Assembly: GCA_019279435.1 (NCBI GenBank)
Contig: JAAALK010000289.1
Coordinates: forward strand, 13,701,924-13,765,923
Length of the DNA stretch: 64,000 nt
DNA from: Zizania palustris
Taxonomy: Eukaryota > Streptophyta > Magnoliopsida > Poales > Poaceae
Direction of reading: 5' to 3'
The notes beneath the pieces were generated by a model. That model ran no database searches and was not told the DNA's origin. It worked only from the letters and a program-made list of their open reading frames with translations. Both the position numbers and the translations under genes were made by a program. How positions within the stretch are numbered: position 1 is the first letter of the stretch; each line of letters begins with the position of its first letter. Shown one piece after another: positions 23,086-34,373 of this stretch.

Positions 23086-23537
23086 TTCCATCCTCAGGGT
23101 TATTGCCGTAACAGCACAAAGGCAGATAATGGATTCGAAGGTTTCCAGACGTCCATCTTCGAAGATGTCCTGAGTCAAGCTCGAAGTATGAAGATGGGCC
23201 ATGGTTCGGAGTATATCTTCGAACTAAGGCTCTTTGAGATCTTTTCTGCCAGCTAAGATGGAAGATTTATCTTTTGTCTTATTAGATTAGTCTTTTACCA
23301 TTTTAGCCCTATCAAGGGTACCGAATAGTTTCCACTATGTCGGTTGTAATAGAGGGGTAAATAGGTCTTTTCCTTAATATTTGGGCCTATAAATACCCCC
23401 CATTTCACCCTGTAATAGGGACCGAATACAAGTTATTCAATACACACATTCGAACTATTCTAAGTTGTTATCCTTTCGGAGGCTTAGAACAGTTCACTTC
23501 GCAAACACTTCGTTTGTCGGTTTCTAATCTACAGAAG
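23086..23537 (+). repeat. Tat-1 3' LTR, truncated at both ends
   Basis: Matches 13023-13474 of the 5' LTR with about 4 differences in 451 bp. It lacks the first 15 bp (TGTTGGGGGAAAATA) and the last 28-29 bp. Missing at its left are the start of the antisense gene and the PPT; missing at its right are the LTR end, the TSD and some chromovirus codons. TATA is at 23388-23395. Confidence 0.9.
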
Positions 23538-24935
23538 GAAGACTCAGACATCTTGGAGATCCAACAGAACATGCGGAAGGGTAAAGCCCCCGGATTTTCC
23601 GAGGACGAGCATGGTACCATCTGGTTCGAAAACTGGATATGCGTACCCGACAAGCCCGAGTTGAAGACCCTCATCCTTCAAGAAGCCCACGATACTCTAT
23701 ACTCCATACATCCCGGGAGTAACAAGATGTATCAAGATCTGAAGGAAAAATATTGGTGGGTCAGCATGAAGAGGGAGATAGCTGAGTATGTGGCAGGGTG
23801 CGACACATGCCGGCGAGTTAAAGCAGAGCATCAAAGGCCTGCTGGACTGTTACAACCTCTCAAGATCCCTGAATGGAAGTGGGAAGAAATAGAAATGGAC
23901 TTCATCATGGGACTGCCCTGGACCCAAGCTGGTCATGATTCTATCTGGGTGATCGTCGACCGACTCACCAAGGTGGCTCACTTCATCCCCGTCAAGACAA
24001 CTTACACTGTCACCAAATTGGCCGAGTTGTATATAACCCAGATCGTGTGCCTTCATGGAGTTCCTAAGAAGATTGTATCTGACCGTGGGAGTCAGTTTAC
24101 CTCCAAGTTTTGGAATAACCTTCAAGAGGAACTCGGCACCCGGCTGAACTTTAGCATCGCCTATCATCCACAGACCGACGGTCAGACCGAAAGGGTCAAC
24201 CAGGTATTGGAGGATATGCTTAGAGTTTGCGCTCTAGACTTTGGCGGAATGTGGGACAAGAACTTGCCCTATGCGGAGTTCTCTTACAACAACAACTATC
24301 AAGCCAGCTTGCAAATGTCCCCGTTCGAAGCACTTTATGGGCGCAAGTGCAGAACGCCGCTACTCTGGTATCAGACCGGAGAGTCACAACTGTTTGGGAC
24401 AGATATACTAAGAGAAGCTGAAGAGAAAGTAAAGATCATCAGGGACAGATTGAAGATAGCCCAGTCCCGGTAGAAGAGCTACGTCGATAACCATCGAAGA
24501 GACCTAACCTTTGAGGAGGGTGATTATGTCTATCTCCGAGTCACTCCCCTCCGCGACACTCAAAGGTTCAACATGAAAGGCAAGCTAGCACCACGCTATG
24601 TCAGACCTTTTCAGATCCTCCAACAGCAAGGAGAAGTGGCATATCAACTTGAGCTGCCCCCATCACTGGTAGGAGTTCACGATGTGTTCCATGTCTCTCA
24701 GTTGAAGAAATGTCTTTGCGTGCCCGCCGAGCAAGCCGATCTCCAACAGCTCAACATCCAATAAGAGTTGACCTACATCGAGAAACCCACCAAGATCTTG
24801 GAAACCAAGGAAAGGGTAACCAGGAGCCGTGTAGTTCGCTTCTGGAAGGTTCAGTGGGACAACCACCCCGCCGAAGAAGCTACATGGGAAAAAGAAGACG
24901 AGCTTAAAGCCCAGTACCCCGAGCTATTCGAGTAG
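23538..24935 (+). pseudogene. pol: Chromovirus A integrase and chromodomain
   Basis: The zinc-binding region (AHDTLYSIHPGSNKMYQDL, CDTCRRVKAEH) is followed by the core with MDFIMGLPW (D), KIVSDRGSQFTSKFW (D) and YHPQTDGQTERVNQVLEDML (E). TAG at 24471-24473 and TAA at about 24763 break the C-terminus; both fit C-to-T changes in Gln codons. After GDYVYLRVTPLRD comes a chromodomain at about 24770-24930 (RVTRSRVVRFWKVQWDN, EEATWEKEDELKAQYPELF), with the aromatic pattern typical of Tekay/Del chromoviruses. This domain usually binds methylated histone H3 and directs insertion into heterochromatin. The N-terminal part of integrase was lost at the Tat-1 junction. Confidence 0.9.
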
Positions 24936-24979
24936 TACTCCAATCTCGAGGACGAGATTTTTTGTAAGGGGGATAGGTT
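24936..24979 (+). other. 3' untranslated end and polypurine tract, chromovirus A
   Basis: GTAAGGGGGATAGG at 24964-24977 stands directly before the LTR and primes plus-strand synthesis. Confidence 0.85.
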
Positions 24980-27900
24980 TGTAACACCCCAAATTTCCAG
25001 AGAAATAAAAATATTATTTAATCTAATTTCCTGGAATTAAGTATTTTGGAAATACCTTTAATGCCCTCCTTAACCATTATGAACTAGAACCTAGATGAAA
25101 TGACCAAACCAGGGGCTAGAAAATTTTGTATATGATCCCAAGGCCAAGATATATTTTTGAAAATTTTTACAAATTTTTATCAACCTTGGAAGTAGCCCAA
25201 ATATTTTAAACCAATTTCTGTAATTATTTTTATTCAGAAAATCCTTTGAACAGTAACGGGCCTCCCCCTCCCTTTCTCTCTCTCCCAGCCGGCCCAGCCC
25301 GTTACCCTCGCCCGCCTCGAACTGACTAGTGGACCCCGCCCGTCAGTGACCTCCTCTCCACACGCGTACCCGGCCCCACCTGTCGGCGCCAACCTAACCC
25401 CTCGCGCCTGACCGCTCGGCCCCACCCGTCAGTCCCCTCACTCGCGCGCCCACGCCCGCTGGCTAGTGGCCCCCGCCTATCAGTATCATCGTCCACCTCG
25501 CACCGCCACCCCCAAATCACGCCGGCCGATGACCTCGCTCTCGGATTCACCTTGCTGGTCCCTCCCCCATTAAATTGACGCCATTAATCGGTCCCCCGCG
25601 CCCGGCCGACCATTTCCCCCATTATTTCAACGCGTCATCGCCCCCGGATCGAGCGCACACATGCATGGCGGGAGCTCGCCGGCGTTGAAGAGAGACTTTA
25701 CTCTCGGCCTCCGCCGATTACGCCCCCTCTGCCCCCACCGACGACCCTATATAAACCCCTGGCCATCCGCAAAGCACCCCTACGCCCATTCACAGCGAGA
25801 ACGAATAGAGCGCTCCCCCTTCGGTTTTTAACACCTCACCGCCGCTCCTACTCCGGTCGCCCGTCACCGTCGCTAGTAACATCCTCCGCCCTAGCCAACC
25901 ACACCGCCGTGAATGCAAGGACGTCGCTGACCCCAGCCGCCTCTTCGCCATCGACGAACCTCGCCGGAACGCCGTCATCGACAAGGACCCGACACCACCT
26001 CGCCGTCTACCCTCATCGCCGGCCACGCCCCGTCGACCCCAGACCGCCGCAAAGGTACCCCCGTGTCCCCCTAGGCGCCCTCTTTCCATTTCTAGGCCTA
26101 GCTAGGACCGCCGTCGCTCACCGTGGCCTCGGGCCCGCTTGCCGTCGCCGGAGAAGATGACCGGCATGGGCTGAGTACCCGTGTCGTGTCGGATTCACGC
26201 GCGACCGTGCGATCTGGATCCGACGGTGATGATTAAGTCCCTCATGCGATTTAATCGGATCCGTTAGATCTCGGCGAAGGGGTACGTTCTAATCTGAGTC
26301 GTTCGCTAGATTTAAAATCCCGCATTGCATCTGGTCCGTCCATAGCGTACCGGTTCAATGTTTTAATGCTGGCCATCCACGTCACTTTAACTCCCCGCCT
26401 CGCACTTGTGCGTTGGATCTGGATCCAATGGTCCAGATCGATCCGGCGCACGCGCACAGTGCACGGGTTCACCGTGGGCCTGGCTCACCGTGGACCCGAG
26501 GGGATTTAAAATTTGAAAATAAATTCCAGAAAATGTTTTAAACTTGTAAAATTCTTATCTTGCGCATTTCAACTTCAAAAATTGCCATTCCAATTTCAGA
26601 AAATTTGTAATATTCTCCTTTACATGTTAATGCAATAAAAACAATAGGTTTACTTTGGACATTTCATGTTTATTAAATAAATTGTTCAAATACCCTTAGG
26701 GTAAAATGCAAAATTGATTATTTAAATTACAGCAAAAATTATAATTATTCATTCCCTGTTAGAATAATGGGACCACTAGGTTTTCTCTGAACCCTTCATT
26801 TTAAATTGATTAGAAAACTTAAAATAAGGTTACTCACATTTAAAACCCTTTTTCAAATGGACAACACTTCATTGTAATTTCTTTTGAATTATTTATAAAA
26901 TAAATTTCAGAAACTTAACAACTTGATTTCCTTCAATTAAACCAATTTAAGCCTATGTGCTTATTGTGTGATGTTATATTGTTTGATTGAATGTTTTATT
27001 TTATTTTATTTATAATGGGAAGACTACGACGCCGCCGAGGAGCCGGAATATTTCCCGAAAGTTCCTCCCTCTCCCTTCGCTGAACAAGGCAAGTCACCAA
27101 ACAACATTTTTTAGCATATTGAACCCATGTTTTATTAAACTATCGCTAAAACACATAGGTTATACATGCATTAGTCAAATGAACCCCTACAATATATTTA
27201 TTTAGGATCCCGTGACCTTGATGTGCAACCCAAGCCATGCTCTCTAGCCTAAACTCCTTGTCACCATATGATTAGTATTATTAGCTAGTGTCCAATGTAT
27301 TGACACGATTGCTATAGGATTAAAAATGAGTTGTAGCGAGTGGTTCTACTATATGATCCCCGTTATTCTCATCTTTGGAATTCTGTCGGTGTCGAAGTTG
27401 TGGTTGTGAGTGAATGCATGGTGGGTTCTGGGTGCAAGCTAGGGCATTGGTCGATAGCACCCGGGGCACTATAAGGACCGGTCTGCGGGATCCATTGCAA
27501 TACACTTCCGTACTAACCACAAGTCTAATGGGTAAGTCCTAACTAAGGTATGGAGTGTTCCAAACCGAGGCCACCATTTGGAGATGAGTCAAGCAGCACC
27601 TGCGGGTGGCTTGTACCAATGTGGCGCAAAAGGGGGTGCGACATTAGCCGGGATGTGGCCCGGCGCGCCGGCGAAACCTAGAGCGGGTGGTTATCGCTTG
27701 GAGCATTTCATGCTGAGGTTTTGGCACGAGTTCCCGTGGTATGGGTCATCTCGTCACACTTTGGTGTTTGGGATGAGTGTGTGCCTTGTGGGTACAGTAG
27801 TACATCTCTGATCAGAGTCATTAATCTTTTCAAAAAGTCGAGCCCATGGTCAAGGGCGGGTTGCGTGACATCCCACAGTTAGATTACTTATGATATGTAT

Positions 27901-28400
27901 GTGCATAATGGTTTGACATGTAAGGACTGTTGTGCGAGGAGGTAAAACGTACTCCTCGAGTTAGATGATGTTATTGATGTTCATGTCTATTATTCCGCAT
28001 GATAAAATTTGGCTACACTAAATGCAGTAACTTAAAATGTACTTTTCCGCACTTTTAGCCATTATCCTTCCTTTGTTATTATCTTGCATTATTACTTGCA
28101 TTCGCGGTGGCTTGTTGAGTACTTTCATACTCATACCCGTTGGACAAACACTTCAGAGGCTGCGTACTACGAGGAGGATGGTCTGGAGTAGCAACCCAGT
28201 CAAGAAAACGATCTTGAAGAAGGCGTTCGTCATGCAATTCTACTTTTATTGTTGTTTTTACTAAACTCTGATGTAATAAATATGGTCCGCGTAACATGAA
28301 TACTTGTCGTATGTACGATTGTCGCATGATGAACCTCTTGTATTATTGTTTTGTTATGAAATTCAATAATGTTCCGATTTCGATAAATCGGGGCGCCACA
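24980..28400 (+). repeat. Chromovirus A 3' LTR, full length
   Basis: 3,421 bp from TGTAACACCCCAAATTTCC to GGGGCGCCACA. The first 260 bp are AT-rich. A GC-rich block follows at about 25240-26480 with many CpG and several variants of CCCACCCGTCAGT, then an AT-rich block at 26500-26950, and then the part matched by 1-1381. A TATA box lies at 25748-25755. No gene is supported inside; the small frames are not conserved coding. The flanking bases 28401-28405 are ATGTG, but the partner TSD lies outside the window. Confidence 0.93.
25748..25755 (+). promoter_or_regulatory. TATA box, chromovirus A 3' LTR
   Basis: TATATAAA in GACCCTATATAAACCCC, at the downstream side of the GC-rich block. Transcription of the element probably starts about 30 bp later. 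Confidence 0.75.
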
Positions 28401-29598
28401 ATGTGGTAGGCCATGGAACCCTCCGCGTAGCCGATGAAGACCCCTTGCATGCTCCGGTCATCAAGCCTGCCGACGTGGCCGAGCTCCTTGACAAACGCCA
28501 GGCAACCAAAAACACAGAGGTGGCCGACCGTCGGCTTGCCTCCGTGCCAGTCTTCATACACCATCTCTCCATCAATAGTCTTGGTCGGCAAGCGGTTGAG
28601 GAGATGGATGACATTCATCACCACCTCTCCGCAGTAGATTGTCAACATCCCCTCTGCTTGAGGAGGGCATGAGCAGTGGCATCCACCGTCTAGTTGTGGT
28701 GCTCGACGACGTCGTTCTGCTATGGTGTGTATGGCATGGAGTAGTGGCGCTGAATCTCCTCATCGGCGCAGTGCACCACAAACTCAGCCACCATGACGCT
28801 TGATAGCATTTGTGGCTGTCATCTTGGTATTGAGAAGAAACGCCCACATGTAGCGGGACACGTCGTCGATGAGGAGGAGGAAGTAGCACTGGCCTCCAGG
28901 TGTAGCCGGTGTCACGGGACCGTAAAGGTTGTTGTGCATGAGCTCGAGCTTCTCCTTGACACGAAAGCTCGCCTGACGATGGAATGGAAATTGCCGCTGC
29001 TTAGTCAACACGCAGGTGTCGCAGAACTGCTCCACATGCTTGACACTAGGGATGCCCCGCACCATCTCCTTGTTGTTGAGCTGCTTCAGGGCCTCAAAGT
29101 TGAGGTGCTCAAAGCGCTCGTGCCACCACTAGGCGTTTGTCGTCGCGGCAGGCTATTAGACACATGGGCTACGCCACCAGCACATGGAGGACAGAGAGGC
29201 GATTTCTTCCTCTGTTTAACTTCGTGACAAGTCAGTGATGATGATCCTAGATGCGCAGGACCCCATGCTCGATCTCCACGCACAAGCCATTCTCATCTAG
29301 CTAGCCAAGGTTGATTATCCCAGATGCGCAGCACCCCATGCTCGATATCCATGCGTGAGTCATTCTCATCCAGTTGGCCAAGGCTGATGATGGAGTTCCT
29401 CAGCGCGGGGATGTAGTAGACACCGGTGAGCATCCGATGCTTGCCGGTCGTGGCGGTGAAGATGATGGAGCCGATGCCCCTTATCTCCATGGTGGAGGCG
29501 TCTCCGAACTTGACGGAGCCTCACACGCCGGAGTCCATGTCAGAGAAGTGCTCCAACCGCCTAGTCATGTGATGGGTGGCATCGATGTCGATGAACCT
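28401..29598 (-). pseudogene. pol: Ty1/copia pol fragment: protease, GAG-pre-integrase and integrase
   Basis: An old, heavily shifted copia fragment read right to left. A protease start (DATHHMTRRLEHFSDMDSG) lies near 29598; then MLTGVYYIPALRNSIISLGQ (GAG-pre-integrase region); then the integrase zinc region (HVEQFCDTCVLTKQRQFPFH) and core (YFLLLIDDVSRYMWAFLL). The integrase end follows (VIHLLNRLPTK, HLCVFGCLAFVKELGHVG, VFIGYAEGSMAYH) and stops at 28401 at the chromovirus LTR. Its upstream end is cut by the LTR of element B. An imperfect duplication of about 80 bp lies at 29240-29400. Confidence 0.88.
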
Positions 29599-31132
29599 GT
29601 TGACACTAAAATGCACCAAACACATGGACACCGATCCGATGATCCAAAAGCGTGCGGATACTTAGGAGTGAACCCCTAAGCGTAACACCACACCGACATC
29701 ACGTTCCGATGACCCTTAAATAGTGGTAATGGAATAATGGAGTCGCCAGACAATCAAACAAGTATTTAGAAATATTGTTCAATTAACCAAAGTGTTGGAA
29801 GAAATAATTAAACCGGCCAAGCTAAGGCCGGTTTTAATCTACAGCGAAGGGGCGGTTAGACCAAACCCTAGCCAACAGTCAGACCGACGAAGGGCTCTGG
29901 TTAGACCGGCAATGCGAAGGGGTGCCGAAGGGGGCTTCGGCATTCTGGCAAAGGGGTTCGAAGGGGACTTTGGCCTGCTGGTCGGTCAGACTAGAGTTAT
30001 GCCTCCGGTCAGACCGAAGTGCACAGAGCAAAGGAGGGTCCTAAGGTAGGCCTCTGGAGTAGACTATGAAGATGGCCGAAGGGGCCCTCGGTGTCTTCGG
30101 ACGGTCGTACCGAATGATAGCCTTCGGTTAGATCGACGGTTCTCGGGGTTTGCCGCAAAATGACCTTCGATGCACCAGGCTTCGGCGTGACGCAGTCCTC
30201 CGGCACAAAGGGGTCGGTCAGACTGGGAAATTGAATTCGGTCAGACCGACGGGCTCTAGTGCGACACACTTCGGCCCGATGTACTCCGACGCAATGGCTC
30301 TGGTGCGAAGGGGTTTGGTCGATCAGACCAACTGTGACATGTCAGTCAGACTGACTATTGCCGGTAATAGGAGGACAGGCGTGCCGGCAACGCGTGACGA
30401 GGTGTCACAGCCCATGCTGGTCAGATCGGAGCTACACTATCGGTCTGACCGACAGTAGTAGATCCAATCGCCAAAGTGCTCCGGCGGCCGTCTCACCGTA
30501 GACAAATTATAACAAGAGTTCTTAGCGAAGATGATAGGGATAAAACACTGCAAAAAACACCAAGAAACCAAAGGTAATTCGGCCAAGAGACCTAATCACC
30601 GGTAAAAACCTATAAAACGATAGAAATCCATTACGTGGATGAAACGGACGATTCAGGAGCGAACTGACAAGGACTTACCGTGATTTCGACGCGGCAGACA
30701 GGTGGTTTCTAGCGCAAACCAGCAAAGATCTACTTGCTGAATTGAAAACTAGGGCAAGAAAGTAAATTGAAAACAAAAGGTATGATTCAAGGAAATAATA
30801 GATTGGATCTATTAGGGTTTTAGGGGGGGGCTTCCTTGAATCAGCCTTTCCTCTATTTATAGAGGTTGGTCATGAGTGCTTGGGTCTAATTTGAGTTAGA
30901 TACGAGTTCCAAGTCATCCAAAATTAATTAGCGATAACAATACCCCAAAATAAGCTATTTGGAGTCGGACTCAGGTTGGGCCGATCACACCGGACCCATA
31001 TGGATGGTCTGACTGGGCCTACATGGCCGGTTGTATCGGCCTTTGCCAGGTTTTGGCACATTTTCGGCCCAAATTACCAAAAAATGATATTTTGACAATT
31101 TTGGGCATTAATGCCATTTTTCGCTATCAACA
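29599..31132 (-). repeat. Element B 3' LTR
   Basis: 1,534 bp. On the minus strand it runs from TGTTGATAGCGAAAAATGG to GTGTCAACA. Element C at 60311 has an LTR with the same termini. TATAAATA lies at 30861-30854 on the minus strand. At least ten near-copies of the half-palindrome GGTCAGACCG lie between about 29870 and 31020. Confidence 0.88.
30854..30861 (-). promoter_or_regulatory. TATA box, element B LTR
   Basis: TATAAATA on the minus strand, within CTCTATAAATAGAG. It is the likely promoter of element B. Confidence 0.7.
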
Positions 31133-32589
31133 CATGCCCCTGCATTTTGGCAAACTTTAGTGAGACAAAAGCACAATGAGCTAAGGGTGATATGCTTCAT
31201 ATCGGCCTTTTGACACTTCAAGTGTTTTTCCACACACCTAGGAAGTACTTTTTCAAATACCTACCATTCAAAGCCCTATGAAATCACTCTCCTTGAAGTG
31301 ATTGTAGCAAAGATGCATTGCCTTGAGCGATTTAAACAACTCTAAAAGGACCTTCCTAGATAGGCGACCATTTACCAAACATTGGGCTCTTAGTGCGTAA
31401 AGGCAAAATCGTCTTCCAAACCAAGTCACCAACTTGAAACGATTTTGCTCTCACCTTCTTGTTATAAGCTCTAGCCACTCTTCTTTTGTCTCTTTCTATT
31501 GCCTCTAGAGCTCTTAACCTCTTATCGGTCACCTCTTCCAAATTATCCTTTAAAAGAGTTTCATACTCATCAACTGATAAGCCATCTTGCTTAGGCAACC
31601 TCAACGAGACAAGATTCACCTGTACGGGTAAAAAGACTTCTTGTCCATACACCAAATCATATGGACTTACTTTGGTGTCACCATGCTTTGCATCTCTACA
31701 TGCCCATAATTCCTCAGAAAGAACTTCATGCCATCATCTAGGAAACTCTTCAATCTTTTTTTAATGAGCTTAATCATAGTTTTATTACTAGACTCATCCT
31801 GACCATTGGCCTAAGCATAGTACGGTGAAGAATTTACCAACTTTATTATAACATAAGATTCGGCAAAATCACATACTTATTTAGAAACAAATGAAGCACA
31901 CTGATCTGTAGTAAGAGCTTGTGGGAATACCGAATCTATGTATAATGTGCTTCAAGATAAAATCGATTATCTTGTTTTGTGTCGTGTTCTTGAGAGGCAC
32001 GACCTTGGTCCACTTGGTGAAGTAATCTATAGCCATCAACACGAACCGACACTTTTGAAGAGGGAGGATTAATTTGGCCGATGAAGTCTATACCCCAACT
32101 TCGAAACGACCATAGTTTGATAATAGGGTTAAGTAATGATGCAGGACCCAACTGAATATTACCAAACATTTGACAAGCTTCACAACCTCTATAATACTTA
32201 AAACAATCCTCAGTCATAGTCGGCCAATCAAAACCCACTCTTTTGAGCATCTAAGTCATGTTTTGGGCCGACTGATGAGTACCACAAAGTCGCTCACGAA
32301 CTTCTTCTATAGCAACTTTAGATTGATCAGAATCTAAACATTTTAAAAGTACTCCATCAATAGTTCGGCGATACAACACATCGTCAAGTAATACAAATTT
32401 GAATGCTTGTCGCTGAACTTTCTGATTAACCCTTTGACTAGGATCTTTTAAATACCAGATGATTGGGGTTCTCCAATCATCCTCATGAACTACAATAGTA
32501 TTCGCCAATTCGTCACCCGAATTGGCATCTAAATCAAAAATTGGGAGTTGCCCCCCGACCCCTAGGTCATTGTGTTGTATGTCGGTCAA
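31133..32589 (-). pseudogene. pol: Element B integrase and 3' end
   Basis: The polypurine tract (GCAGGGGCATG on the minus strand) adjoins the LTR at 31133. Integrase pieces follow in separate frames: a zinc-binding part (WPTMTEDCFKYYRGCEACQM), the core start (SWGIDFIGQINPPSSK) and the C-terminal half (MVYGQEVFLPVQVN, ARAYNKKVRAKSFQVGDLVW). Between 31660 and 31935 the core is present but has many stops. No chromodomain is seen. 31133-31355 is untranslated. The fragment is ancient and inactive. Confidence 0.82.
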
Positions 32590-33784
32590 ACCGACCTTGG
32601 TGGGTTGGTCAAACCACCTGTTGTCGGATGGCTGACAAGGGCCGATCGCACCGTCCTAACATGGCCGGTCAGACCGACAGTACACCTGCGGTTGGACCAG
32701 CCTTGCCGGGTTAGTCAGGTCGAAGTGTGTTGTACGGGTTGACACTGTGTTTTCAAACATTGACTTTTCTTGTGCGAAAAATTTACCTCTTTTTACATGA
32801 TTTCCATATGCTTGTTGAGCAAAATCATTTGCTAATGAGTTGGCTTCTCTAGAAACATGAGAAATTTCAAAATCATCAAGAGTAGCAATTATGTCTAGAT
32901 ATTTATCCAAGTAGCTTTTTAGCAAACCATTGAAACATTGAGCATCCTTAGCAACTTGTTGAACTACTAGTAGTGAATCACCATAAGCATGAACATATTT
33001 AACACCCATGGAGCTTATAAATTCAAGACCTAACAACAAAGCTTCATATTCGACTTGATTATTAGTGCAAGGAAATTTTGACCGAGCCGAGGTCTCAAAA
33101 CTCATACCACTAGGTGATATGAGCACAACTCCAACACCTTGGCCATTCTTACAAGACGAACTATTAAAATAAAGTTTCCATGGTACTACTTCAATAAGAG
33201 AAGTATCACCACTGCAATTGACATCTACATGGTGATCAACTATAAAATTTGCGACGACTTGGCCTTTCATAGCTTTCAGGGGTTCATAGGCCAAATCGTA
33301 TTCAATCAAAGCATAAGGCGACTTTCCGATTCTCCCACTTAGAATCGACTTTTGCAACATGTACTTTATAACATAAGTTTGATAAGTAACAATACATGTG
33401 CCAGATAGAAGATAGTGGCGGTTTTTGGAACATGCATAATAAAGTGATAAACACAAACGCTCTAAGAACACGTACCTCGTCTCGACATCTAATAGGCAGC
33501 GACTCAAGAACGTGATGATGTACTCTTTTCCCTCCACTTCATAAGTTAGCGTAACTCCTATCACACTATCTTCTGCATCAACATATAGTCAAAACGAAAT
33601 ACTGGCTTTTGGTACACTTACCACATGTGGTGATGACAAACACTCTTGATCTTCTCTAACGCGCATTGCTGAATTTCCCCCAAGTTAATTCGGCTTTGTT
33701 CTTTAGCCGAAGTATGGGGACAAAAGCATTGATCTTGCTAGACAAGTTAGATATCAAGCGGCACAAATAATTCACGTTGCCTAG
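32590..33784 (-). pseudogene. pol: Element B RNase H domains and RT end
   Basis: Read on the minus strand: the RT thumb end near 33784-33570, then a Ty3-type RNase H (VEGKEYIITFLSRCLLDVE), then a second RNase H (WKLYFNSSSCKNGQGVGVVL, NQVEYEALLLGLEFISSMG, HVSREANSLANDFAQQAYG). The first catalytic Asp of the second domain appears as N (YFNSSS for the expected YFDGS-like pattern). Paired RNase H domains place element B in or near the Tat clade. 32590-32655 holds further GGTCAAACCG-like motifs. The region is cut at 33784 by Tat-2. Confidence 0.83.
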
Positions 33785-34308
33785 TGTTGGGGGAGATATT
33801 TCATCCTCATCATCATTTTAAAATCTCTACATCATCGTTGTTAGAAGACAAAAGAAAGTTAGAAGTCCTGATCTCCGAAGGTCCTAAAAGAATCAAGGCT
33901 TTGCTACATTCAGAGCATTTCACAACGTAGGTCTCCGTTAATGCTTCGGCATGACAAAGAATCTCAAAGCATCTTTACCCAAAGGGGTACTGCTAGCAAG
34001 GATGGAAGAATTACTTTCTCACTGTTGACTTAGTCTTTTACCCTTTTAACCCTACGAAGAATATTAAACAATATCTTCTAAGTCGGTTGTAATTAGAGGG
34101 TAAAGAAGTCTTTTCCTAATGTATCTTGTCTATAAATACGCCTCTTCGTTCTATAAGGGGTATCGAATATTCAAGTATTCAATATACATTTCAAACTATT
34201 TCAAGCTATTATCCAATTTGGAGGCTTAGAATAGTTCAGATAAACAGACACGGTTTGTCAATCTTTCGAGTTTACTAAAACCTATTAGTGTAATCTTTTG
34301 CGCCAATA
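33785..34308 (+). repeat. Tat-2 5' LTR
   Basis: 524 bp from TGTTGGGGGAGATA to GCGCCAATA (end CA changed to TA), with TATAAATA at 34131-34138. The PBS TTGGCGCCATCCGTGGGG follows at 34310-34327. Confidence 0.9.
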
Positions 34309-34373
34309 GTTGGCGCCATCCGTGGGGAACCTAGTACAACAACTTTGTTCTCTACCAATCCTTTCCTAGATCC

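Larger units (their letters stand above)
13008..23537 (+). mobile_element. Tat-1: Ty3/gypsy Tat-clade element with antisense gene
   Basis: About 10.5 kb. Order on the plus strand: LTR, PBS TGGCACCGTCCGTGGG, gag, PR, RT, two RNase H-like domains, integrase, a 61 bp tandem repeat spacer, an antisense spliced gene, and a damaged 3' LTR. The Tat assignment rests on the second RNase H, the antisense ORF downstream of pol and the large 3' region. No TSD is found because the right end is deleted. The LTRs differ at only about 4 sites in 451, so the insertion is recent compared with its host. Confidence 0.88.

Noticed and set aside
25240..26160. CpG island of a host gene
   Set aside because: It lies in the LTR of chromovirus A, before that LTR's TATA box and 5' leader-like DNA; no exon of a host gene follows.
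28403..28672. Plus-strand frame of 89 codons
   Set aside because: Shadow of the minus-strand copia integrase, which has the recognised motifs.
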